Positions 12,161-24,800 of a DNA stretch of 64,000 bases are shown here, piece by piece (within the stretch, counting starts at the first letter, position 1; every line of letters starts with the position of its first letter). Source of the stretch: Bactrocera neohumeralis (Eukaryota > Arthropoda > Insecta > Diptera > Tephritidae). A program made the position numbers and the translations under genes. The stretch covers positions 7,595,401-7,659,400 of the forward strand of contig NC_065921.1 of the NCBI RefSeq assembly GCF_024586455.1. Reading direction: 5' to 3'. Under the pieces are notes generated by a model, which was given only the letters and a program-made list of their open reading frames with translations, did no database searches and was not told the DNA's origin.

Positions 12161-14387
12161 AACAAAACTATAGAAAATTGCTACAAGCCCAACGTAACTT
12201 AAAGCTATTTCGAGTGGTTTGGTCACAATCGCCACTATGACACGATTAAGTGCTCGGAACTACGATATATTTTTAATTTCTTTCAATAAAGTACAAAAAT
12301 TCAATTAAACAGCCAAAAATTTAAAACTTCGGTTATAAAAAATTTATAAAAATATTGTCAATATTCGGAAATATTTCAGCTACATATATGAATTTCCAAC
12401 AATATGTCCATTTCAAATATGCTTTGACAAATAAATGAATAAAATATTAAATAACGATATTAATATTGCATTGAAATGAAATTGTTGCAAATTAAAAGCA
12501 TTTAAAATGGCAAATATTTGAAAACAGTCTTCCCGCCGACAAAAATATTCCGCTGTGCGCGCCAGTAAAAAAACTGTATACCAAAACAACAGCAGTAAAA
12601 TCGTTGCCTACATTGCGGCGCGCATGAAAAAAACTCATGTGAAAGCTGTCAATGTAAAAACACCAAATAAAATACTAATTAATTTCGTCATTTCTGTTTA
12701 CCCTTCTTCGCCAATTTTTATAATTATTTTTTTTTAAATACATGTATGCAGATACGCCCACAAATACATTAATTCCTGCGCTTTACATGAATTCAGGTCA
12801 ATATCGCTGCGCACTTTTAGGGGCGCTATTTCAAAGCAAAAGCAATTGTGCGCGGTCACTCTGCCGCCCCATTACTACTTTTAATGCAGAAACTTACTGC
12901 CTGCAAATACAAATAAATTTACAATACTCATCGTAAGCTACTTTTGCGAAAACTTAGCCAATAAAATGTTATTGCCATCATCAAGCACTCTCGTCCAACT
13001 AACTCACAATTGATGGCTATCCAATTTTCTCATGGTCCATAGCGGCAACCATTGTTTAGTGCCTTTGCTTTGTGCACAGATATCTCTGCAACACTCCTTT
13101 CTCTTCTTCTTTCCGTTACGCCATTTATTACTACGGCGAACAAATCATTTTCATTCACTGGTGCTCACGCTTACACATGTTTTTCGTTTGGAGCACAAGT
13201 ATTTTGCAAAATTTTATCAATGAACTCAACGCTCAACAGCTACTCTACACAACATTAACCTCATTAAAGCAACCCTGCTCGTGTGATTTGCTGCTGTCGA
13301 CTTTTTTCGTTTTTTCTGTTTTTTTTCTTTTTTAATTTGCTGTTTTCTCTTCATTTCTGCGCTCGCTGGCTTTCATGAATGAGCTGCACTGATTAAAATT
13401 ATTGAAGCTCAACTCCTTTGCTGGCGCAGTTTGTGCGCACTTATTTATTTACTCTGGCGAAAAAGCATGCGGAGTGCAGTTGTTGTTGCAATTTTGTATT
13501 ATTTTTTGTTATTCTTGTTATTTTTTTGCATTTTTTTTTGTATTTTTTGTTTTGAAGTATCGCATTTCCTACGAAAAAAACTGCATTTCTTCGCATTTTT
13601 ATTATTATTCCATTTTCGCTCGTCTTCCTCCACTTCGTTGCGCTGCGAGTTCAGTCACTTCAAGCACGGAAATCCCCCACATTTGCTGGAGTTCAAAGAA
13701 TTTTCATCTTCAATGAGCACAGCAAGGAGTTTGAAACTTGCAATTTGAGATTTTATATTTCTTTTGCCCGCCGCTCGCTGCTCGCTGCTCACCGCTGTGT
13801 AGTTAAGAAGTTGTGCGGCGTGGGCGGACAAGTGATTGCGGTGCGGGTTGGCGATGCGACGCGTTGGTGATGAATTGCGAAAATCGCAAGCAAGTTACTT
13901 AATGCAGTGGCAACTAACCCTAGCGGATTTGGGGTGCAACGCAAATCTCTTCTCATATTTAAGAGAGAGATTGTGTGCGCGTGTGTGTGTGGGTGTGTTT
14001 GTGTGAGCGGATATGAAGCTGAATAAACTTGTTGTGAAGTTATCAGCAAAAAAGCAGTAGGGTTTCAAAAAGTGGTTGATGATTATAGAATTATGCGCAG
14101 CAACCCACACACACACACACACACATATAAACACATACATATATAGAGATTAGCGCGCACACAAAATGATTTGCCATAATCATCATCATCAAACAAGAAC
14201 ATGAACATTATTTTATTTAACCCCATTTTCACAGCTGTGGCTGAAGCGCGCGCTCGCCCGCGCGCCTGCTAGCTGCCCAGCGCTGCTGTGTTTGCAGCTC
14301 AGGAGCATCTAATAAATTTGCTATTTTAATATTTCACATTATTTTATGGTAATTTTCGGGTTACAGCGGGAAGTGGGTGTTGCTGGT

Positions 14388-14422
<35 letters not shown>

Positions 14423-16739
14423 GCGCAGTTACTTATAAACGCGCGTTGTGGCTTCATAACACCAACAACATTAGTAAGCGCGCAGGGGTTGCGCGCGTGG
14501 GTGATGCGGGCAAAATGGAGTGTCACAGCAGCTGCTGCACTAAATCTAGCTCGCGCACTAACTGCGCAGCCAGCGCGCACGGCTTACCGCTATCTGTGCC
14601 TGAGGGGGTGCTGCTGCGCGTCCCTTGCCGTCACTGGCCAACGCCGCGCGCGCACAACAATTGAAATTGAATTTTAATGCTGCCGAAAAAGTACGAGCGC
14701 TTTATCATTGCTCATGCAGACCCGCGCGCCAAAGTGTGGTCTGAAGTTGCGCACCAACAGCGCTGCCAACCGCAAGCTACAAAAGCAACAACAGCAACAA
14801 TGGAAAATGCACTGGCGCTGGCAAAAAACGCTGCGCCAAAAATGAGAAAATTGGTTTTATTAATGCAACAAACGAGTGTTGCATGCGTCAGTTGACACTT
14901 TGCGCTGCCACTGACGCTAGCTCGCAGCGCCTACACCGCCGACAACGCCTGCCGCGCGCCCAGTGTTCAAATACAGCAAGCAAGCATACAAAATAATAAC
15001 AAAAATAGCAAAAAAGCACATTGTTAAAGGTGTGTGCATGTGTGTCTGCTCGTGCAGGGTGATTTCCGCTTTTTCGCCGTTTTATATCTGCCACTTCAAC
15101 AACCCTTATCAGCTTTGTTTTGTCGGTTTCGGTTTCGGTTTTTGTGTTTTTTCTTCCGCTTTGCCGTGTGTTTGTTGTGCTGTGTTGAGGTTTTTCGGAT
15201 ATTGCATGCGGTTTACCAATTTTTTTCACATTTACCGCAAACAAATGATAAGCGGCGCACAAATTTATTCGTTATTTTGAATTTCAAATTTATCACCGGC
15301 GACAGCAAGCAAGCGACAAACAACAATACATAACAAGAACAACAACAAAAGCGCATACAAGTGGGATAAATGTGATGCTGAAATGTAGCAAAGCATAGCG
15401 CGTATTTAATTTTGATAAATGATTTTTGCGGCTAAAGGTTTTTGGCATGCAACATACAAATAAGATATTCATTAGCACATACACACGCACACAAACACGC
15501 TAAATACCGTCAGAAACCAGCAAATAAATTAAAGCGCCGCCGCCGATTTACACAACAATAATTGTAATTTTTCGGTTACTCACAAATAAATACATACTTC
15601 ATCAAACTTTCCGCATCCTGCCACTTGCCACACGGTTGCTGTGCTGCTGGCGCGCCACCCGCGCCGCCAAAGCACCGAACTCAGCTGTCGTTTATGCCGT
15701 GTTTAAACATTAATTACCGCCTTTTCAGCTCCTTCCTGTACTCCCTCGACACGCACACACACATATACTTAACTACAAACAAACACACACACACAGCGCT
15801 CGCGTTGAGGCGAAAATTCCGAAAACCAAATGATTGAGTTGGCAGTGATTTGGCATAACAATGGTGGCGGCATGGCCTGGAGTCCTACAACAAAACTGCC
15901 GCTCAAACAAAACCAAAAAAAAACACATTAATAACAATGAGTGTGAGTAACGGCGCATCAGCTGCCACCGTTTTCGCTGTGCATACACTGGTCCATGCGG
16001 GCCGCACTCAATCTTATTATTATCATATATTTATCGATGCGCCAACGGCATTCGGAATTTAGCTATTAAGTACATAAGACATGCCACAAAATGTTGGTGG
16101 CAACAAATTATGTGCTTATAGCTGGCGTAGGGTTGCCAGGCGTTGCTTTTTTGACAGTTTTATTATTTGTTCGTCAGAAACTGCCGCGTGCTGGTGGTGC
16201 AAAAGGAAGCTGAAGTCATATAAAAATTAAGAATGATTTATGGACAGCTTTTTCTGCACGTCAATGAAACTTACGAGCTGGTTCTTCATTACCAAGATAG
16301 ACAGTCTACGTAAGCGGTACAGACCCGTATTTTTACCAACTGATGATCGGCAACTAGGCAATAATCTCTAGAATTATTTCAGAATGGCTTCGGAGCCACC
16401 TAGTTTAATTTTAAAAGCTTTCAAGGATGAAAGAAAAGCTAGTAGCATAATTCACTCTAGAATGTAGATTACATATTTCTAGTGTAAAGCTCTTTAATTC
16501 TACTTTATTTTAGTGAAGTCCTTTAGTCGAGCATTCCAAGATAAGTTGAGTACACCTTACTAGCAGTTCTGTTCGTCAGGAAAAAGCTCCTCAGTTCGCA
16601 TATGTTTCACTTTATGCTTATTATGTTCTTCTAAGTAATGACACTCTTAACAATTCTGGGGCCATGGACTCAATAACGTGGACTCAAATGCTGTTGAAAG
16701 GAACAAAGACTGTCAATTTTAAGTAAGTTATTATCGGCT
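12161..16739. other. Non-coding stretch with GC-rich CA-repeat island (13.7-15.8 kb)
   Basis: At 14220-15000 the DNA is rich in GCGC motifs and contains the longest CA run. Open frames here encode His-Thr, Cys-Val and Arg-Ala repeats typical of simple-sequence DNA. The composition would fit an enhancer, promoter or 5' untranslated region, but no motif decides. Confidence 0.45.
14389..14421 (+). repeat. (CA)n microsatellite, longest of many
   Basis: About 16 CA units. Shorter CA/TG runs occur at 726-744, 5901-5914, 9297-9315, 13978-13992, 14107-14125, 18911-18932, 40300-40308 and elsewhere, and TA runs at 5071-5087 and 6991-7008. They create spurious open frames (His-Thr and Cys-Val repeats). 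Confidence 0.9.
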
Positions 16740-17920
16740 AAAAAAAGTTCAATTAAAACCATTTTTGGAAGATATAAAACTCATGGTCTAGTTTTCTTCT
16801 ATACCGAAAGCTTTCTATTCTAATAGTAAACGTACGAAAGCTTATTATCGAATAAAAGAAGTTCAAATAAAAAAATTTTTGGAAAATATAAAAATCTGGT
16901 TTTCTTCTACACTGAAAACTTTTCTATTCTATTAAGCTTACGAAAGTTTTGCATATACATAAGTATCTTATTTTCGGATAAAAGAAGTTCAAATAAAAAA
17001 AATTTGGAAATTATAAAAATCTAGTTTTCTTCTACACTGAAAGCTTTTCTATTCTAGTGAGCTTACGAAAGCTTATTATCGGATAAAAAAGGTTCAAATA
17101 ATAAACTATTCTTGCCAAATACAAAAGTCATGAACTAGTTTTCTTCCTACTGAAAGCTTTTCTATTCTAGTGAGCTTACAAAAGCTTATTATCGGATAAA
17201 AGAAGTTCAAATAAAACTATTCTTGCCAAATACAAAAGTCATGAACCAGTTTTCTTCCTAATGAAAGCTTTTCTATTCTAGTAAGCTTATGAAAGCTTGT
17301 CCTCGAATCAAAGAAATTCATATAAAATCATTTTCGGAAAATATAAAAGTGTAGTTTTCTTCTATACCAAAAGCTTTTATTTTCAAGTAAACTCACGAAA
17401 GCTTTACAGCTGACCCATAAAAAGCTTTTAAGCCCTGAACATGGTATATAAAATTTGCCACGAATACGTTTGAGACTCTTAAAATGTATGTACTCGTATA
17501 CACGACTTGATGAGCCGAGTCGATTTAGTCATCCAGTCTGCTTGTCGGCAAATACATGAACTAGTTTTTGAGATATCGAAATGAAAGTTAGCATACATAT
17601 TTTTCTTCGTAAGGAGCTTTTCATTTGGCAAAACCGATATCGGACTTCTATAGGATATAGCTGTCATACAAAATGATCGCTCAAAATCAAGTGCTTTTAT
17701 GGAAAACTTTTTTTTTGGCAATATTTCTTCTCGAAGGTCTGGAACGAATTATTGTGCAAGGCAACGGCACGTTCGAAGAAATCGTTCAGAATGGACCACC
17801 ATAACATATGGCTGTCATCAACTGACCGATGAAAGTCAAAATATGTGGATTTTTATACCCTTTTGTGCACCTGTGAAAGGTATTATAGATTTGAGGCAGC
17901 CGAAGTTGGCGTTTTTTTAA
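16740..17920 (+). repeat. Minisatellite (~113 bp) followed by an INE-1-like element with terminal hairpin
   Basis: About six units from 16740 to 17420 (GTTCAAATAA anchors near 16747, 16861, 16987, 17092, 17205, 17316; spacing 105-126) contain GAAAGCTTTTCTATTCTAGT. From about 17510 the INE-1-like body follows (GAGTCGATTTAGTCATCC, GATATCGGACTTCTATAGG, CATACAAAATGATCG), closing at 17868-17915 with CACCTGTGAAAGGTATTATAG and a GCAGCCGAAG stem. The unit sequence differs from the 1.3-kb array but the layout is the same. Confidence 0.72.
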
Positions 17921-19914
17921 AGTTTTGACAAGAAAGACTTCAAATAAAGTTAGGCTAGGTTAAGGCGTTGATCCTAAGAGGGAGCTAACTTGGAGAGCTT
18001 AGGTTATTTTTATAAAAAAATTATGAAAGTCTTTTATGAAATATATTTTCGCTTCTCGAACAAGAATTTCAAAAGCCCTTAGCTCAATCTAAGAACACTT
18101 GACACTTGAAGATCCAGATATGAACTAACTAATTCAGAACTCGTAGAAGCTGCAATCAAATGATCAAAAGTTAAGCGCTCAACAAACGCGCGCTAAGCTC
18201 TTACAACTTGGCAATCAGAAAAATATATTACCCACACAATAACAAAAAAATAAATAACAGTTGCGCTGCATACCGCAACAAAAACACATACAAAAGAACG
18301 TAAAAACAGTAGCAGAGTCGCTTTGGGGTCGAGTGTCACACGCATACAAAAGTTTGATAGAAATTTTCCGACAGCAACGAGTGCAGTGGACACACACACA
18401 CACCGGCGTGGGGGAAATCTGGGAAAATATTGCAGAGATTCGAATAAATAAAAACGCGGCGAAGAAGAAGATAAAGGAAAGGAAACGGCAGCCACAACAG
18501 CAGCAGCGGCAGCAGCAAATAAATTATAAAGGTACTTTTAATCAGCTTAAAGGGACTTACAATTAACCAAAGAGCAGTAGCAAAGATAGTACGTGCATGC
18601 AGCGCACCAAGAACAACAACAAACATATACATATATATACATGTATATACATTTATAGGCTGAGCTGCGCGCGCTTGAATGTGTGTGGTCGCCGAGGTGA
18701 AAGGGTAATGCCGAGCAGCGACCGAGCTGCTACGGCGCAAAAGCATATTACAGCAACAACAACAAAGCAGAAATGTTGAGGAAAATAAAATAGCGCACCA
18801 AGTTAAATGAATAGTAAAGCATAATTTATTATACTTAAGATCGCACGCACAAAGGCAATGAAAGCGCGTTGGCATTTAATGAGAAGCTGTGCGGCATTCA
18901 TATGCCACACACATCCACACACACACACACACCGGGTTGAGAGTATGTGTGGCTGCTTTTTATGGCATGACACTAGAAAATAGTGAATGTGTTGGCGCGT
19001 AACGGTGGCTAAATCTAATTAGAAGGCAGCAAAAGCCTAAAAAGTTTCACGCTGCTACCTTTATGACCTTTTTCTATGCGCGCACTAGCACACACACAAA
19101 TGCACAAACCCGTACAAATATGAGTTTCGTGTGTATAAAAGCTTTCACACACACACACATATGAAGCTGACAGCACATGATTTTGGTGTTGCTGATGCTG
19201 GAGCGTTGTTCGTTATGCGGGCGCAATGCGCTTAGCGAGTGAGTTTTTTCCAACTATTTACTTTTTATGCAGAAATAAATTTTTTTTAGCTTCTTCCAAA
19301 TTGCTCATACCCACACAGCAGCAGCAGCAGCTTTCACAGTCATATGAAATTCACATTAAGCTGGCGCAAACTTGTGGGAAAAAATATATTTTTCGTTATC
19401 ATTCTGCTATTACACCACCTATGCACATACTTATATACACACACACATACATAAATACATACATATGTAAATATGTAGTTATGTGCTTTTGTAGGTAACT
19501 AAGTGCAATGCCATTTCAACTTAGATAAATGCACAGGAAGTGAAACACACACACACGCACACTTCCATACTCCAAACTTATGCGCACATCTCCTCTTGTC
19601 GGACGTGCGCCGGTGTGTGTTTGCGTGTGTGTGCGACATTTACAGTAAGCTTAGTTGAGTAACACAGTTTATGACTAGCTTTGCGCAGTTTGCTGACTTT
19701 TGTCAAGTCTTCATTAACGTCAGCGTCATAATAATCAGCGACTTTTCATAAGTCCTCATTATCAACACCACATTTTATACGTTCTATGTCAGCGTTGCCA
19801 ACTAATACATAGCGTTATCTCCGTTTGTATGTGTGTGTGAGCGCATAATTGGACATTAGTGTCGTGAAAAATTACTGTTAATTTAGTAGCTGTTTGTTTA
19901 GCTTACATGGTCAT
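17921..19914. other. Non-coding stretch, possible 5' untranslated exon near 18.3-18.53 kb
   Basis: The plus strand at 18261-18530 has a purine-rich, CAG/CAA-containing stretch that ends at a GGTACTTTTA donor-like site, a style common in fly 5' leaders. No family similarity is seen. Confidence 0.3.
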
Positions 19915-20710
19915 AAATAACAGTGAAGAGCGCGGACTAAGGAACACGTCAATTTTATACGATTTTGAGGTTAGAATTATTCACTATGAAATTTGAAATT
20001 TTCAGAATTTTGATAAAGTTTTGAAATTTTTTTTTTTTGTAATTTAGGTGTCTTAAAAACTAAATTTTTGCAGTTAGAATTTTTTGTTCACAATTTTATA
20101 CTATTTTGAGGTTAGAATTTTCATTTCAAAATTTTACTTAAGTTTTGAATAGACTTTGTTTTTGTAATTTGAGTTCTTAAAAATTTTAGAGTTTCAATTT
20201 TTTGTTCAAATATAACAGTAAAGAGAGAAGACTAATGAAAAAGTAAATTTTATACTATTTTGAGGTTAGAATTTTTCATTATAAAATTTTCAGGATTTTA
20301 TTGAAATTTAAATTTTTTCTTTTGAAATTTGAGTCACTTATATAATTTGAGGTAAAAAATTTTTCTTATGTATTTTTGATTTGATTTTTCCAGTTTCACT
20401 AAAACTTTTATGCATAAAATATTTTTTTATTTTTATTTTGAATTCTTTAAAACTTTTATTTATACAGTTTGAGTTTAGATTTTTCGAAATAATTTGTTTT
20501 ATATAATTTGCAATTTTGAGGTTAGAATAAAAATATTATCTGTTTTTTTTTCAAAAACTGTACCATTTTTGTTCACAAATAACGGTAATGAGCGAAGACT
20601 AACGAAAAAGTAAATTTTATTCCATTTTGAGGTTAGAATTTTGCATTATAAATTTTTCAGAATTTTTTTGAAATTCTGAAAAGATTTTTCTTTATAATTC
20701 AAGTCCCTAA
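19915..20710 (+). repeat. Three imperfect tandem copies of a ~300-370-bp AT-rich unit
   Basis: ATAACAGTGAAGAGCGC-type starts at about 19917, 20211 and 20578 are each followed by GACTAANGAA, AATTTTAT, TTTTGAGGTTAGAATT and TTTTCAG. Degraded TTGAGGTTAGAATTTT phrases continue to about 21150. Non-coding. Confidence 0.65.
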
Positions 20711-21369
20711 AAAATTTAATATAAACAATTTGATATTAAATCAATTTTGATTTGATATCAAAAATACAATTTGTACAAGTATTTTGGAAAAATTTTCGAT
20801 AATTTTTCCTGTTTTATTACAATTTTTAAAAATATTTTTTTTTGTATTTATAATCCTTTAAAACTTTTATTTTTACAATTTGGGGTTAAAATGTTCGAAA
20901 TTTTTTTTTTATATACATAATTTTCGTTCATACAATTTGAGGTTATAATTTTGTTTATGTATTTTTGATAATTTTTCCAGCTTTACAACAATCAAAAAAA
21001 ATTGTGAATTTTGAATCTTTTAAAATTTTTATTTATACAATTTAAGGTTAGAATTTTCGAAATATGTTTTTTAATAATTTTCAATTTTTAAGTTAGAATT
21101 TTTGTTAAATCTGTTTTCAAAAACTGTTAAATTTTTTTTTGGTTGGAAATTTCCTTACTTTGAATTTGATTATAATTACTTCGCAATTTTGAGGCTCAAA
21201 TACTCGTTGTTTATTTTCCATATTTTTTCCAAATTTCTATAAAATCTTAAAATTAAGATTTTGCCTTTCCTACCATATTAAACTATAAAACGACGTTACT
21301 ATCCTCCTCTTCCCGATCTTAGATCGACCATAAATTATTTTTTCTTTAAATTTGATTTTTTTATTTTTA

Positions 21370-21880
21370 TATCTCTAACCTTAGAGATAAATGTGTTCTT
21401 AAAAGCTTCAATAAAGCTCTTACTGCTTTCGGTTGAGCTTTCATTTATAATTCATTTCAGAGTACCATAATCTTATCTTAAATTTTTGGATCTGAGTGTA
21501 TATTGTCTTAAGAGTCCCAATAAAGCTTTCAAAATTAAGTTTCGGTTGAGCTTTCAGTTGTAATTCATTTCATAATGGCATAAGCGTATTAAAAATTTTA
21601 GATTCTGACTATATTTCGTCTTACGAGTCTCAATAAAGCTCTCAAAAATAACCTTCGGTTGAGCTTTCATATTGAATTAATTGTATAATAATATTATCGT
21701 TAAGGATTTCGAAAAAGATCTCAAAAAAGTTTCGCTTGAGCTTTAATTTATAATTCTTTTTATAATGGCATATGCATACTTGAACTTTAACGTTCTGTAT
21801 CTATGTTTACTTAAGAGTTTCAACAAAGCCCCCAAAAAAAACTTTCACCTGAGCTGTAATAGTAGTGTAAAATTTTTTTT
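21370..21880 (+). repeat. AAGCTTT-rich minisatellite, ~110-bp period
   Basis: CAATAAAGCT anchors at about 21409, 21518 and 21631 are each followed by TTCGGTTGAGCTTTCA and TTCATTTCA(G/T)A-type sequence. A fourth degraded unit reaches 21860. Confidence 0.65.
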
Positions 21881-24800
21881 TGTGAAAACATTTGAAATGA
21901 ATTTACAAAAATTAAAAAATAAAACAATTTTTATACTGCGCAATTTTCAAGCAATTTTCGCAATATTTGCAATACTTTCCATTCAAGCAAAATCAATAAT
22001 TATTTCCTGCCTTAGTGCAGTTACTGTCGATGAGCTGCCACCTCATATTCATATTCTCTCTGGAAACGCTCCCTCCTCGCAACAGCATAGCCATTAAAAT
22101 TACTACGCTATGGTATTTTGCTTTTGTAATTATGCTGAGTACCTCATTCGACGTAGCCACCTACACAGCGCTGCACACACACACGCGCGCACTTGTGCAT
22201 GCTTTCATAACTAACTAACTAAGTAATTCAGCGGCAATGTTTGTAGCGACTGCAACTTTTTATTATACAAATTGCTACGAGTATCTATGATTTGAGTGGA
22301 GTATCTCATGCGCATAGCGCTTTTTTAATTTCCATTCGCCAAGAGCGGAAAGCGTGCATAAATGAATGCGTAGGAATAGAGTACTTAGAGCCGTACTTTA
22401 TAACGACTCAGCAAACAAAAGTTGTCCACTTTGTAGCACAAGAGCTGGAGAGCAGAGTTGATAAATTGTAAAGAAATTTAATAAATATGCCACGATGTCG
22501 CAATTTCTTTTTGAAAGTTTGCTGAGGACAATTTAAAATTATTAATGGTTTGATAAATAATAAAGTTTTGAAAATGCAGATATAGAAATAAAGTTTTAGA
22601 AACAAGAAAACATTTTTCAATATTTAGTTTAATATTTCAAATTACGACAGAAATTCTTTGAAAAAAAGTATTGATGTAGATTTTAAAATTTTTTCTTTTA
22701 AATAATAATTTTAATAAATTGGAAAATATTTAAAGAATCGCTAATTCCGTAAAATAGTTTAAAAATTTTGACTTTTATCGAAAAATATTTTCAAAATAAT
22801 ATTAAAACTCTTATTCTACAAATTTAAGAAATATTTTTGAAATACTTTAAGAAAAAATTTGAAATTTATTTTCGAATTATTTTTATAAATGGAATTTTTT
22901 TATCTTCTTTTTAAATTAAATTTGAGAAATCCAAAACAGAAACCTTTAGAAAGTTCAAAAATCAAAAATGATTTTGAAACTTTTTTCATTACTGAAAAAA
23001 AATGGAAAAAAAAATTTCCAAAATATTAAATTTGAAAAATCCAAAACAGAAACTTTTAGAAAGTTCAAAAATCAAAAATGATTTCGAAATTTTTTCCATT
23101 ACTTACAGAAAAAAAACATCGAAAAAAAACTTTCCAAAAATATTATCAAAAATTTCACTGCAAAAATTTTCAAACTTTTAAAAAAATCGTAAATTTAAAA
23201 ATTTCGAAAATTAAAAAAATAAGATTTTGGAAAATACTTTTGAATTATAAAAAAATGGACAACAAAATTTTCAAACTTTTAAAAAAAACGGAAATCAAAT
23301 TATAAAAATATTGAAATTTTTTCAATTATAAAGTCCAGAACAAAAATGTCCAAACTTTAAAAATTAAAAAAATTAGATTTTTTGAAAAATTAAAAAAAAA
23401 ACAAAAGACATATTAAAAAAATTATAAAAAAATCAAAAAATTTTCAAACAAACATTGAAATTATTGAAGTTTTAAAAATGTTTTTAAAACGTTTTTTAAT
23501 TATACAAAAAATCCAATAACAAGCACCAAAAATTTTCAAATTACGAAAATATTACCAAATTTAGAAAACCGAAACATGATTTTAAATATTTTTTTAATTA
23601 TGGATGAATTCAATTTTTTTTTATTTAAAAAATACAAAAAAAAATTAAATTATCTTCAATATTAAGAAAATCAACACCTAAATGAGCAGCTCTAAATTTC
23701 AAAACGAAAAGTTTATAATTCCGAAAATAAGATATCAGATATATGTTTTTAAATATTCATTTATTACAAAAAAAAACTCCAAAAGCCTTTTAAAAAGTCA
23801 TATATTTATAAAATTACATACATATATGTATATTTAACGTCTTTTTAAACAAATTCAAAAAATTCCGAAAACTTGAATGACCAACTCTTCATTCAAAAAT
23901 AAAAATTAAAATTCGAAGATTAAAAAGATCAGTATTTAAAAATTGTTTTTAATTTTTTTGGTACAAAAAAATTCCAAAACACTTTTAAAAAGTCAAAAAA
24001 ATGCTATTGGTTTTAAATAAAAATTTTAAACAAGTTCGAAAACTTTCGAAAATTTGTAAAAATCAAATTTACAAAAATATTTTTAAACAGTTTCTGAGTT
24101 ATAAAAATAGGAAACCAACAATTCTGGATTTTCGAAAATTTTACAAAATTAGAAATTTGAAAGTAGGATATCACATTTAATAAAAGTTTGTCAGATTTCG
24201 AAAACCTCTTTGAGTTACAAAAATTGTTTTTTTTATGTTTATCTAAATAATACTTTTAGTGCTTTTTTCATTTGAGAATTTTTTTATACCATAATTTTTT
24301 CTATATATATTTTTCCTTATTTTAGCTCTCGCATTAACAGCATTTTTGAAACTTTAATTTTTCTTTTCAACACCGACTTGTTTAAAATTAGGACACAGTT
24401 GAATACACCCAACTACAGTATATGCTAAAAGTACATAGTATATGCCCTCATTATTTTAGTCCATATTCTTACCTATTTTCTGCTTTGTTCGCATTTTTGT
24501 CTGCGAACTTTAATAACCTGTTTCTTTTTTATTTCCCTCATAACCTAGACGTTTCACTATTTGCCATATTTTCTTCAACATTATTTTATTATGACTTTTT
24601 TGTGCACATTTTTCCCTGATTTTTCCACATTTTCTCTTATAAATCTCGATATTTGCACAATTTCACTTTATTTCGTTTTATTTTATTTCCCTCTTATTTC
24701 ACTGTCTGGCTTGCGCTCATTTGGTTTCTTTACTCTTTGTTGCCTACATATTTTTGCTATCAAATCGTTCGCTTCTAAATCAACTCACTTTTCACATTTC

